Assembly: GCA_902826245.1 (NCBI GenBank) | Contig: CADEEA010000003.1 | Location: 1-64,000, forward strand | Length of the DNA stretch: 64,000 nucleotides | Direction: 5' to 3' | From: an uncultured Alphaproteobacteria bacterium | GTDB taxonomy: Bacteria; Pseudomonadota; Alphaproteobacteria; Caulobacterales; Aquidulcibacteraceae | Shown: positions 43,428 through 51,969 of the stretch, in pieces | How the letters are laid out: every line of letters starts with the position of its first letter | Numbering within the stretch: position 1 is the stretch's first letter | Program-made: the position numbers and the translations under genes | The notes under the pieces: generated by a model | Told to the model about the DNA's origin: nothing | The model's database searches: none | The model's input: the letters and a program-made list of their open reading frames with translations, nothing else

Positions 43428-44202
43428 CACTCTGCTCCACCAGAGCCAGCACCCGCAACGGACTACCGGAGCCGTGCTTAATCTTGAGCGGCGGACACAC
43501 GAGCACCGCCCCACGCGCCGGCAATTGATCGAGATTGGATAGACACTGGAGCCCGTAGCGGTTTGCGCCATGCAAAAAGTGATGCGCCGGATAAGGTGGA
43601 TCGAAATGTCCACCTTGGCCAGCATCAGTGCCTATGGTCTCCACGCCAAAGCCGACAATGCCACGCTCCTCGAGCAAATAACGGATGGCGGTTGCGTCTG
43701 GACCAGGTGAATGGGCGCCGTCGTCGCGCATGTTGAGGTAGGCCGCGCCACTGCGCTTAGACCAATCGGTGCGCAGCAGCACCCAATGTCCAGGCTCGAT
43801 CTGCCCGTACTTCTCTTCCCATGCCTGCACGTGCGCCGACGTTAATACGAAGTCCTCGTCGCGCGCGGCTTCCGCTGAAAAATCGAGAACGCACGCGGGA
43901 CGCACAAAAGCATCGGCTGCGATGGTATCAACCGAGGCATTTGGCAGGTCTTTACCCGTGATCCAATGGATAGGCGCGTCGAAATGCGTTCCGGTATGTT
44001 CGTTGCAGCTGAAACGCCGCCAATACCAAGCAGGCCCGCGCTCGTCATACCGCGACACTTCCTCGACCCGGAACGGCTGGCATTGGCCGAACTCGGGCGG
44101 CAAAACCAACACCGGGAAATCAGGATCGAGCGTGTGGGTGAGATCGACCACACGCACTTTCCCCGATAAAAGCGCGGTGGAGAGCATCTGTAGCGTCGTC
44201 AT
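43420..44202 (-). CDS. Cyclase-family metal hydrolase, probable isatin hydrolase
   Basis: 260 residues from the ATG at 44202 (MTTLQMLSTALLSGKVRVVD); the 65-residue upstream extension is low-complexity Arg/Ala and overlaps the previous gene. PF04199 family with metal-binding motif H69-T-G-T-H73-F-D75-A-P-I-H79, which matches the HxGTHxDxPxH motif of isatin hydrolases and of kynurenine formamidase. Other conserved bits: VLLRTDWSKR, GFGVETIGTDAG and PAHHFLHGANRYGLQ. It hydrolyses a cyclic amide or N-formyl group. In an operon with a Rieske oxygenase and an indolepyruvate-type oxidoreductase, isatin to 2-aminophenylglyoxylate is the best guess. Confidence 0.85.
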   Translation of the reverse strand: MTTLQMLSTALLSGKVRVVDLTHTLDPDFPVLVLPPEFGQCQPFRVEEVSRYDERGPAWYWRRFSCNEHTGTHFDAPIHWITGKDLPNASVDTIAADAFVRPACVLDFSAEAARDEDFVLTSAHVQAWEEKYGQIEPGHWVLLRTDWSKRSGAAYLNMRDDGAHSPGPDATAIRYLLEERGIVGFGVETIGTDAGQGGHFDPPYPAHHFLHGANRYGLQCLSNLDQLPARGAVLVCPPLKIKHGSGSPLRVLALVEQSDA

Positions 44203-44210
44203 GACCGCCC

Positions 44211-45467
44211 TCAATCCATTAGTCGCGCCAGCGTTAGCTCCCGCTCGAGCAAAGCCGGATCTTCGCGCCAGCGCGTCTCTATGTCTTTTGCGACATCGCC
44301 GATAAAGCTTTGCTCTAACCCCTGCTGAAGCGCGCCGACGATGCCGGCGCCAAGCGCTTCGGGCGCGACCTTCGGCGGCGGGAGCGGCTGATGCCATTCA
44401 TCGTCGATGGGGCCATGGAAGATATTGACCACCTTGACGCCGCTGCCGGCGAAGTCGCCGCGCGCGCACTGTGAAAGCGAAAGGGCGGCCGCCTGGCTTG
44501 CGGCCGAAAGCCCATAGGCGGGCCAATTCGCCAGCGCAAATACTGAGAGCACGTTGACCCAAGCCACAGCGCTGTTGGCGCCATCGGCGCCGCGGCTGCG
44601 CATCGCCGGCCCAAAACTCTGCAATAGACGCAGTGGCCCAAAATAGTTGAACTCCATCTCGTCGCGCGCCGTGATCGCGTCGCGTCGGGTCATGGCTGAA
44701 CCGGGGCGCATGTGTTGAGCCGTGTTGATGAGGATATCGACTTTACCACCGATGGAGCTCGTGAGGTCAGCAATCGAATCCGCATCGCTGAGATCGAGGG
44801 GGGCGACTTCCGTATTGGGCAACGCATAAAGCTCATCGCGCCCCACGAACGGCTTCCATTGTTCAGCGACGCCGAGAAACACCTTCCCGGCGCCTGCCCT
44901 AACCAAACCGCGCGCCAGCGCCTGGCCGGTAGGGTGGCGCACATCCGTCACTAAGACGCGCCGGTGCTTTGGATCACACGTGAGTTCGCGCAACGCCTTG
45001 TCGTCGGCCATGTTTGGCGTCTCCCTTTCCGGCAGCGCGATAAACACGCCCTGACCAGACTTATCCGTGCGCGCGAGCATGCAAACGCGCGCGCCCTCTT
45101 TTGCGTCGGCATGAGCGTGGGCGATGATCGTTGGCCCAGCGTCGAGCTTAATCACGCCGATACGCCAAGGCATGCGTTCGCGAAAATAGACATTAGTGCT
45201 CGTATGCAATGTCGTCTCAGCGAGAAAGACGCCGCCAGCGTCGATCTCGACCCAGGAGAGGCTGTCCGCCCAGCAGCACCCGCACAGATCGCGCGGCGGA
45301 TAGGCGATCGTTTGGCACGCACCACATCGCTGCAACATGAGGCGGCCCTGCGCAGCGCGGGCCGTGAAGGCGAGGCCTGCGCGGCTCCGTGCGTCAGGCG
45401 GCGGCGCAGGCACGCGCGCGCGACGCAACGGATTCTTCCTGGGCGGGGGCTTGATTGGCTCAACCAA
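44211..45467 (-). CDS. Fusion of Zn-ribbon/OB-fold (DUF35) domain with a degenerate SDR domain
   Basis: 418 residues. Residues ~40-145 form a zinc ribbon (CGACQTIAYPPRDLCGCC, C48, C51, C62, C64/65) plus an OB fold (GGVFLAETTLHTSTNVYF). From ~165 a Rossmann SDR fold follows, but its glycine motif is eroded (VLVTDVRHPTGQAL) and the YxxxK site reads YGLSA with Ala for Lys, so reductase activity is doubtful. The DUF35 part should bind the neighbouring thiolase-like protein, with which it overlaps by 8 bp. The SDR part may be structural. Confidence 0.85.
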   Translation of the reverse strand: MVEPIKPPPRKNPLRRARVPAPPPDARSRAGLAFTARAAQGRLMLQRCGACQTIAYPPRDLCGCCWADSLSWVEIDAGGVFLAETTLHTSTNVYFRERMPWRIGVIKLDAGPTIIAHAHADAKEGARVCMLARTDKSGQGVFIALPERETPNMADDKALRELTCDPKHRRVLVTDVRHPTGQALARGLVRAGAGKVFLGVAEQWKPFVGRDELYALPNTEVAPLDLSDADSIADLTSSIGGKVDILINTAQHMRPGSAMTRRDAITARDEMEFNYFGPLRLLQSFGPAMRSRGADGANSAVAWVNVLSVFALANWPAYGLSAASQAAALSLSQCARGDFAGSGVKVVNIFHGPIDDEWHQPLPPPKVAPEALGAGIVGALQQGLEQSFIGDVAKDIETRWREDPALLERELTLARLMD

Positions 45468-46650
45468 TGCGCCTGCCCTCGCTCAGAAGCGCTGCCGCCG
45501 AGCACAAACCGCGATCATAGTTGATCATGCCGAAGCCAGAAACCGCCGCGACTTTCGCATTCGCCACGCGTGCGCCGAGCGTTTCACCCGTCAATTGCCG
45601 AATTGCTTCTACCAGCCCGAGATAGCCCCCGGCCGCACCCGCTTGGCCGACCGAGAGCTGTCCGCCAGAGACATTGTGCGGGAAGTCGCCATCGTAAGTG
45701 AGCGAATGTCCGCGCACGAATGCTGCTGCTTCACCCTTCTCACAGAAACCCAGGTCTTCGATCTGCATCATCGAGATCACGGGATAATCATCGTATGTCT
45801 GCAACAGGTCGACATCGGCTGGCGCGACGCCCGCTTGGTCCCAGAGCTCCGCGCGGTCGACGCCCCAACCGCCGCGAATCTGGATTGGGTCATCGGGGTA
45901 GGCATTATGCCGCTCGATCGCGGCAAGAACGCGCGCAAACGGCAGGCCGAGCTCAACCGCGCGATCCTCACGCATCACTAGAAATGCTTCGGCGCCAGCG
46001 CATGGCATGACGCAGTCGAATAAATGCACGGGATCGGCGATCGGGCGCGCGTCCATGTACTCAGCGAGAGAAAGCGGCTTCTTCATCAGAGCATGTGGCG
46101 TCATCATTGCGTTGCGACGCTGGGCGACGCAGATTTGGCCGAAGTCCTCACGCGTAGCGCCGTACGCCTGCATGTAGGCGCGCGTGATCAGCGCGAAGGC
46201 GCCATTCGGACCCCCAGAGCCATAGGGGTAGGCGCCATCTTGTGAGAACCGGCTAAAGCTCGTCAGCATGCCGCGAAACGAACTCACCTGATTGGCGTCG
46301 CCCGCCACGCAAGCCACGATCTCCGCGTCACCTGCTTGCACCGCGCGCGTGGCGCGGCGCAGCGCCACGACCCCGGAGGCGCCGCCCATCGGGATGTGAT
46401 CGAGCCAGCGCGGGCTGAGCCCCAGATGCTGGGTCAATCCTACCGCCGTGTCCGGAAACAACGTGAACGACGACACGCACATGCCGTCAATATCCGCTGG
46501 TTTGAGTTTCGCGCTACTCGCCAGCATGGCCAACGCGCGTCCAATCCACCAATGCGCTGGCTTTGGCGAGTACCGAACATAAGGCACAGTCACCGGCGCG
46601 GCGAGCGCGACGCCGGAATAATTTTGACGAGTGCGCCCAACGCTGCTCAT
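45460..46650 (-). CDS. Thiolase-like lipid-transfer-protein family (probable acyl-CoA aldolase)
   Basis: 396 residues from the ATG at 46650, which overlaps the ligase stop (ATGA). Thiolase fold; the nucleophile position reads PMGGASGVVAL with Gly90 in place of Cys, so Claisen thiolysis is unlikely. C-terminal: VDLLQTYDDYPVISMMQIEDLGF with Tyr/Asp residues in the loop used by Ltp2-type aldolases, and HNVSGGQLSVGQAGAAGG where the usual C-terminal Cys-Gly-His is altered. With the DUF35-SDR partner it probably splits a 3-hydroxyacyl-CoA by retro-aldol cleavage. Confidence 0.85.
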   Translation of the reverse strand: MSSVGRTRQNYSGVALAAPVTVPYVRYSPKPAHWWIGRALAMLASSAKLKPADIDGMCVSSFTLFPDTAVGLTQHLGLSPRWLDHIPMGGASGVVALRRATRAVQAGDAEIVACVAGDANQVSSFRGMLTSFSRFSQDGAYPYGSGGPNGAFALITRAYMQAYGATREDFGQICVAQRRNAMMTPHALMKKPLSLAEYMDARPIADPVHLFDCVMPCAGAEAFLVMREDRAVELGLPFARVLAAIERHNAYPDDPIQIRGGWGVDRAELWDQAGVAPADVDLLQTYDDYPVISMMQIEDLGFCEKGEAAAFVRGHSLTYDGDFPHNVSGGQLSVGQAGAAGGYLGLVEAIRQLTGETLGARVANAKVAAVSGFGMINYDRGLCSAAALLSEGRRIG

Positions 46651-48254
46651 GCCACCCTTGGCCGTTTCTTGCGGGCGCGAAAGTCGTGGCACGCCCCTTT
46701 CTCCGTCGCCTCCCGCAACAGCACCTTTACATCCCCGCGTTTGACTTTCTCCGACGCCGTCACAGGCAATGCTTCGGTGAAGACGACATAGCCCGGGGCT
46801 TTGAAATAGGCGAGCTGCGCCAAAGCATGATCAACAATTGAGCCCGCGAGTTCTTCGCTCGCGGGGGACTTTGCGACGATAAGCGCAGCTACTTCTTCAC
46901 CGCGAATCTCATCTTCCACCGCCGCCACAGCGCACGCCGCAACGCCTTCATGGCGCATCAAGACACTCTCTACCTCAATAGCGGCAATGTTCTCGCCGCT
47001 GCGGCGGATGACGTTCTTGCGCCTATCTACGAAGTAGAAATTCCCCTCCGCGTCCACTCGCACGACATCGCCGGTGTGAAACCAACCGTCTGCCCACGCC
47101 TCCTCGGTGGCGTTGGAGTCCTTAAGATATCCGGAAAAGAAAAAGCGCCGCGGGGCTTCGCCGGCACGGCGCACCAACAATTCACCTGGTGCCTCGCTTG
47201 GGGTGTCCACGCCGCCCTCGTCCACTAATCGCCACTCGAGGCCGGCTGGCACGCGCCCAAAACACCGGGCGCCGACATGGCGTGGCTCGTGTTGGGCGGC
47301 GATCCAAGCGCCGGCGCCTGTCTCGGTCATCGCCCACGCTTCGATCAGCGGCACGCCGAATCTCTCCTCGAACCGCGCCTGATGCCTCGGATCGCAACCA
47401 GCGCCGAACGCGAACTTGATCTGGTCGCCGACATTGTCGCGCGCGTCTTCAGACGCGTTGAGCAACATCGCCGGCATCACGCCCAGATAATGCATGATGC
47501 TCGCGCGCGAAGTGCGCACCGAACCCCACCACGTAGACGGATGAAAGCGGTCGAGCTGTATCAAGCAACCGCCGCTCTCTATTGCGGCCATGAACGAACA
47601 CGCCAAGGCGTTCATATGGGTGACGGGTAGCGGGGTGATGATGCGTTCGCACCCCGGCTCAAACGCGCACAGCCCGCCCAAGCCGACATAAAGATTGGCG
47701 ATGTGGAGGAAATACTCATTCGAGAGCAGACATCCCTTTGGTCTGCCTGTCGTTCCTGAGGTGTAGAGCAAAGCGGCCTCGTCGGGAGCCGATAGGTTAC
47801 TCTGCCGCTGTCGAACCCCTGCCCCTGCAAGATCTGTATCGACGACGATCGGGCCGGCCTCAAGCGCCACAGTTATCTCTCGTAATCGAGCGGCATGGGG
47901 GCGCGCCGCCACCACGAGCGCCGCTTCGCTGTGCTCTAGAAGATAAGCGGTTTCTTCACCGCCCATCGCCGCGCTTATTGGTACGATGCTGGCGCCAATC
48001 TTGTTCAGAGCCAAGAAGTGCTGAAAGAACTCCGGCCGATTGTCCATGCACACCGCAACGCGAAGCCCATTTCCACAGCCTGCCGCGTGATAAGCGTCGG
48101 CAAGACGTTCCGCCGCGCTCGCCGCTTCGGCATAGCTCCATTCCCGTGACGTCGCGCCATAGACGCGCGCGCTGTGCGTCTCCAGGCACAACAATGGGCG
48201 ATCAGCGAAAACCCGAGCGCGCTCAGCGAACAAATTCCAGATCGTCGCCGCCAT
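46647..48254 (-). CDS. Acyl-CoA/aryl-acid CoA ligase (AMP-binding)
   Basis: 535 residues. P-loop YTSGTTGRPKGCLLS, the A5-like EAWAMTETGAGAW, the GWFHTGDVVRVDAEGNFYFVDRRKNVIRRSGENI hinge and the catalytic lysine in ASEKVKRGDV. The sequence resembles crotonobetaine/carnitine-type and small-acid CoA ligases. It overlaps the thiolase-like gene by 4 bp and shares one base with iorB. Candidate substrates are indole-3-acetate (entry of the proposed route) or anthranilate; the sequence cannot choose. Confidence 0.9.
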   Translation of the reverse strand: MAATIWNLFAERARVFADRPLLCLETHSARVYGATSREWSYAEAASAAERLADAYHAAGCGNGLRVAVCMDNRPEFFQHFLALNKIGASIVPISAAMGGEETAYLLEHSEAALVVAARPHAARLREITVALEAGPIVVDTDLAGAGVRQRQSNLSAPDEAALLYTSGTTGRPKGCLLSNEYFLHIANLYVGLGGLCAFEPGCERIITPLPVTHMNALACSFMAAIESGGCLIQLDRFHPSTWWGSVRTSRASIMHYLGVMPAMLLNASEDARDNVGDQIKFAFGAGCDPRHQARFEERFGVPLIEAWAMTETGAGAWIAAQHEPRHVGARCFGRVPAGLEWRLVDEGGVDTPSEAPGELLVRRAGEAPRRFFFSGYLKDSNATEEAWADGWFHTGDVVRVDAEGNFYFVDRRKNVIRRSGENIAAIEVESVLMRHEGVAACAVAAVEDEIRGEEVAALIVAKSPASEELAGSIVDHALAQLAYFKAPGYVVFTEALPVTASEKVKRGDVKVLLREATEKGACHDFRARKKRPRVA

Positions 48255-49777
48255 TAGGCCTGCTCCCGCACGCCCGCGTCAGCGGGTGAAAGCGCCGCAA
48301 TCGCTCTGGCGAGGCCTGCGCCTTCCTCGTCGGCAAGCGCCGCTTGCAGGAGGCGCTTCAGCGTTGCGGCGGGCGCGGTAGATGCCCGCACTGCGCCAAG
48401 CGCCGCCATGATGCTCTCGAAGCTCCGCACGCCTCTTTCGTAGGTTTCGCCATATCCCTTGAGCAGAACCGGCGCTTCCGCCAGCTCACACGCGGTTTCA
48501 TAGTCCCCAACCGCAATTTCTCTAACCCGCGCAAGCCAAGCCTCGATGCGCCTCTGCTCGACGGAAAAACGATGTGATGCGCGTCGCCACGGGCGCAGCT
48601 TGGCCAAAGACCAAAGCGGGAGGAAGCCTCGCAAGCGGTTGGTCGAAACGCGGCGACCTCCGCCAAGCACCGCGTTCAACCCGTTTTTCAGCGTGCGCGA
48701 GGAGAGCACGGCTTTCGCTAGCCATTCCGGCAAGAGGTCGCAGATCTCCTCCGCGCGCGGATGGAGGTATTCTGAGAACCAAACAACCTGCCCGGGCGCG
48801 GCGTGCACGTCATCTCGCACGCGCGCAAATCGAGTGGAGCGCGTCTTTAGGTCGGCCACCCGGATCGCGTCCTCATAGGTCATCCACGGAGCAAGCCGCT
48901 TGGTGACGATTGCGGTCAAGCGAAAGCCGCGCCCTGGGCCAGCCTCTTTATCCACGGCCGCGACGTTGGAGATGCGATCGAGATATGAATGTGCATAGCG
49001 CCAATCTTGAAAGTCGGCGCAGCGCTCCGCGCCAATGCGTGCGATATCGCCCGCCTCGCGAGGAACATCCGCGCCTATGCGCTCAGCCACGCGCGACACG
49101 CCGCCCCTACCAGATACAAGCGGGCGGTTCGCAACGCTGGGCTGCTTTGACTCTCCTTGCAAGATCGCCGCGCGGCCTGCTTCAAACGCCGCTAGATTGC
49201 GTTCGGCACCTCGCCCTTCTCGCAGCAACGAGGCAAAGCTCTCTGGTGAAACCGGCAGAGCGCCCGAGGCGGCAAGCGCGCCGAACAAGGCAGCACTCAA
49301 TGGCGCGCCAGCGCACGCAGCGGCAAGATCAGCGCCATGCAAGCGTGCGCCGCTTGCGCCCAACGCTTCAAGCATCGCCTGTGAACTCAGCCGCCCATCG
49401 CCCATGGCGATCTTCTCACCGATAGCATAGTCGCGGTGAGTGGAGAACACGAGCGACGTTTGACTGCTCACCAATCCTCGCGCCAGCGCACGACCTGCCT
49501 CCATCAACTCCGAGGCGATGACGACATCGACGTCCCCAGGAACGGGCATTAAGGCTAGCACCGGCGCCTTACCGCGCTTCGCGGTCGCTTCGGCCGGAAA
49601 CATCTCGACATAATAGATCGTCGCTCCCGTGCGTTGCGCCACGCCAGGTACGGAAGTCGCCTGCGCCTGAAAGCCGGCGCGCTCGCCCAGTGCAATGATC
49701 CAGTCCGCCAGCACGCCCCCGCCCTGGCCGCCCAGCGCCATGATGGCGATCTTGATGGGGCGCACCGACACGCTCAT
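48254..49777 (-). CDS. Indolepyruvate ferredoxin oxidoreductase-type beta subunit
   Basis: 507 residues from the ATG at 49777, 4 bp after the iorA stop; a TTG 15 bases upstream would overlap iorA. The gamma-type domain of 2-oxoacid oxidoreductases is seen in IAIMALGGQGGGVLADWIIALGE, the QRTGATIYYVEM segment and DVVIASELMEAGRAL. The C-terminal ~220 residues are the DUF6537-like extension of long IorB proteins (RFSVEQRRIEAWLARVREIA). Together with IorA it oxidatively decarboxylates a 2-oxoacid to an acyl-CoA. Confidence 0.9.
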   Translation of the reverse strand: MSVSVRPIKIAIMALGGQGGGVLADWIIALGERAGFQAQATSVPGVAQRTGATIYYVEMFPAEATAKRGKAPVLALMPVPGDVDVVIASELMEAGRALARGLVSSQTSLVFSTHRDYAIGEKIAMGDGRLSSQAMLEALGASGARLHGADLAAACAGAPLSAALFGALAASGALPVSPESFASLLREGRGAERNLAAFEAGRAAILQGESKQPSVANRPLVSGRGGVSRVAERIGADVPREAGDIARIGAERCADFQDWRYAHSYLDRISNVAAVDKEAGPGRGFRLTAIVTKRLAPWMTYEDAIRVADLKTRSTRFARVRDDVHAAPGQVVWFSEYLHPRAEEICDLLPEWLAKAVLSSRTLKNGLNAVLGGGRRVSTNRLRGFLPLWSLAKLRPWRRASHRFSVEQRRIEAWLARVREIAVGDYETACELAEAPVLLKGYGETYERGVRSFESIMAALGAVRASTAPAATLKRLLQAALADEEGAGLARAIAALSPADAGVREQA

Positions 49778-49781
49778 CGCA

Positions 49782-51914
49782 CTAGGTTTCAATCGCCAGC
49801 TTGCGCTGGCGGCGGTCGCCGAACGATTGCAGCCAGCCGATCAGTGCGCCGCGTCCGTTCGCCAACACGCGATCAAACCAAGTCGGATTGTAGATAAGGT
49901 CGGCGCGAAAGAACGAAGGACACAGGACCGCGGCATGGGCGTTCTCCCCACACACACCGCAGCCAACGCATTCATTGTTCACCCAAGTCACGGGATGATC
50001 ACGCAGCGGATCAGGATTGTCGCGAATTGTGAGCGAGGGGCATCCTGACAGCCTGATGCAGGCATGATCGCCGGTGCAGGTGTCGGGATCGACGCCAAAC
50101 CTGGCGCGCACAACGCGCTTTCCAGCCGCGATCGCCGCCTCACGTTGCGGTCGTTCGCGCCGCTGGCGATTGAGCATACATTCCGCCTGCGCGATCACAA
50201 CCTTTGGACCCTTGAACGCCGTCGTCATCGCTTCTTTGAGCACCCGCTTCATTGCGCCAATATTGTAGGTGTGCGCTTCCCGCACCCATTCCACGCCAAG
50301 GCCTCTAACCGCACGTGCGATCGGATTGTTGGTGCTCTTTCTGCTATTCTCCGCTCGCGACGAGAGCAGATCTTGGCCGCCAGTGGCCGCCGAATACCCA
50401 TTGTCGACGATCACAAGTACATTGTCGTTTCGATTGAACACGGCATTGCCTACGCCGCTGGTCAAGCCGTTGTGCCAGAAGCCGCCATCGCCCATTACGG
50501 CAAGCGTGCGTTGCTTAGCTTCGACGCCGAACGCGGACGCGCCGGCCCAACCCAGGCCGTATCCCATCGTCGTGTTGCCAATGTCGAACGGCGGCAGAAT
50601 CGAAAACAGGTGGCATCCGATATCGCAACTGACATGAAATTTTCCGATCTCCTTTTCCAAGAGCTTCATCGCCGCAAATACCGGCCGCTCGGGGCAGCCG
50701 ACGCAAAAACCCGCCGGCCGCTGCGGAACAATCTTTGTTAGATCCGCGCGCGCGCTTGGCGCCGGCGGCGAACGTCTTAAAAGCGCCGGCGCGTGCGCGT
50801 CGAAAAAGGCATTCAGCCCCAATTGCAGCGCCTCTCCGGTATATTCGCCGGCGTGCGGCAGCACATCCTTGCCGATCAGGCGAGCTGGCAGGTCCGCGCG
50901 ACGCAAGATGGAGTTGATGGCCTGCTCGATGAATTCGGGCTGGCCTTCCTCAACCACCAGCACAGCGCGCTTGTCGGCGCAGAACCCCTTCACCTCGTCG
51001 TCGATCAACGGATAAGCGACATTCAGGCAATAGATGGGGATGTCGGTCTCACCATAGATATCGGCGAGCCCAAGGCGTTCCAGTGCGCGCATCAATGTGT
51101 TGTAGAGACCACCTTGAACTATGATCCCAACATCGCCCTTATGACCACCCAAGAACTCATTGAGTCGGCGCGATTTGATGAACTCAACCGCAGCCGGCCA
51201 ACGCCGCTCGATCTTCTCCACTTCATGCGCAAAGTTGGACGGCGGCAGCACGACGCGGCTGTAATCACGCGAGGGATTCTCCATTGCTTCACGCAGCGCC
51301 AGCGTTGGAGCAGTGTTGCGCTTGGCGAGAAATGAGCCGTAGAGGTGACAGGCGCGGATACGCAATTCGAGCATCACAGGCGTGTTAGACGCCTCCGAAA
51401 GCTCAAAACCGCGCTCAACCATCGCCACGATCGACTCAAGGTTGGGCCGAGGATCGAGCAACCACATTTGCGACTTCATCGCGAAGGCATGGCTGCGTTC
51501 CTGCATGATCGAGGAACCCTCGCCGTAGTCCTCTCCGACGATCACCAACGCGCCCCCTCGCACGCCGCTTGAAGCGACGTTGGCGAGCGCATCGGAAGCG
51601 ACATTCGTCCCTACGGTTGACTTCCAGGTCACCGCCCCGCGCAGGGGATAGTTCACTGAAGCGGCCAACATCGCGGCTGCGGCCGCTTCGCTTGCGCTGG
51701 CTTCGAAGTGAACGCCTAACTCTCCGAGGATATTCTGCGCGTCGGAGAACACGTCCATGAGGTGCGAGATCGGCGCGCCCTGATAGCCCCCGACATAGGC
51801 CACACCCGCCTGCAACAGCGCCTTGGCCACAGCGAGGATGCCCTCACCGCGAAAAACGTCGCCTTCGCCCAGGCGAAGCTTCTCCACCTCTTCCGCGAAC
51901 GATCTCTCAGCCAT
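49782..51914 (-). CDS. Indolepyruvate ferredoxin oxidoreductase-type alpha subunit (TPP, 4Fe-4S)
   Basis: 710 residues. Pyruvate:ferredoxin-oxidoreductase-like N-terminal domain (GGYQGAPISHLMDVFSDAQ), TPP-binding domain with GDGGFWHNGLTSGVGNAVFN and NGYSAATGG, CVGCPERPVF before it, and a C-terminal ferredoxin-like region with CTGDHAC-IRLSGCP and CVGCGVCGENAHAAVLCP for iron-sulfur clusters. It makes acyl-CoA, CO2 and reduced ferredoxin from an aryl 2-oxoacid. It is the first gene of the nine-gene minus operon, with a 20-bp palindrome 35 bp before its start. Reduced ferredoxin could feed the Rieske oxygenase (inference). Confidence 0.92.
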   Translation of the reverse strand: MAERSFAEEVEKLRLGEGDVFRGEGILAVAKALLQAGVAYVGGYQGAPISHLMDVFSDAQNILGELGVHFEASASEAAAAAMLAASVNYPLRGAVTWKSTVGTNVASDALANVASSGVRGGALVIVGEDYGEGSSIMQERSHAFAMKSQMWLLDPRPNLESIVAMVERGFELSEASNTPVMLELRIRACHLYGSFLAKRNTAPTLALREAMENPSRDYSRVVLPPSNFAHEVEKIERRWPAAVEFIKSRRLNEFLGGHKGDVGIIVQGGLYNTLMRALERLGLADIYGETDIPIYCLNVAYPLIDDEVKGFCADKRAVLVVEEGQPEFIEQAINSILRRADLPARLIGKDVLPHAGEYTGEALQLGLNAFFDAHAPALLRRSPPAPSARADLTKIVPQRPAGFCVGCPERPVFAAMKLLEKEIGKFHVSCDIGCHLFSILPPFDIGNTTMGYGLGWAGASAFGVEAKQRTLAVMGDGGFWHNGLTSGVGNAVFNRNDNVLVIVDNGYSAATGGQDLLSSRAENSRKSTNNPIARAVRGLGVEWVREAHTYNIGAMKRVLKEAMTTAFKGPKVVIAQAECMLNRQRRERPQREAAIAAGKRVVRARFGVDPDTCTGDHACIRLSGCPSLTIRDNPDPLRDHPVTWVNNECVGCGVCGENAHAAVLCPSFFRADLIYNPTWFDRVLANGRGALIGWLQSFGDRRQRKLAIET

Positions 51915-51949
51915 TTCCGCTCCGCCACCCTATTTGCGGCAAGGACGCA

Positions 51950-51969
51950 GACACCGCCTATGCGGTGTC
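51950..51969. promoter_or_regulatory. 20-bp palindrome upstream of iorA: candidate operator
   Basis: GACACCGC-CTAT-GCGGTGTC: 8-bp perfect arms with a 4-bp spacer, centred 46 bp upstream of the iorA ATG. It lies where a repressor would overlap the promoter of the nine-gene operon. No regulator gene is adjacent. The stretch from 51970 to 52624 contains no other site I can name. Confidence 0.5.

Noticed and set aside
43428..43625. 66-residue N-terminal extension of the SDR
   Set aside because: It overlaps the cyclase gene, is Cys/Arg/Trp-rich, and the SDR Rossmann motif starts just after the ATG at 43427.
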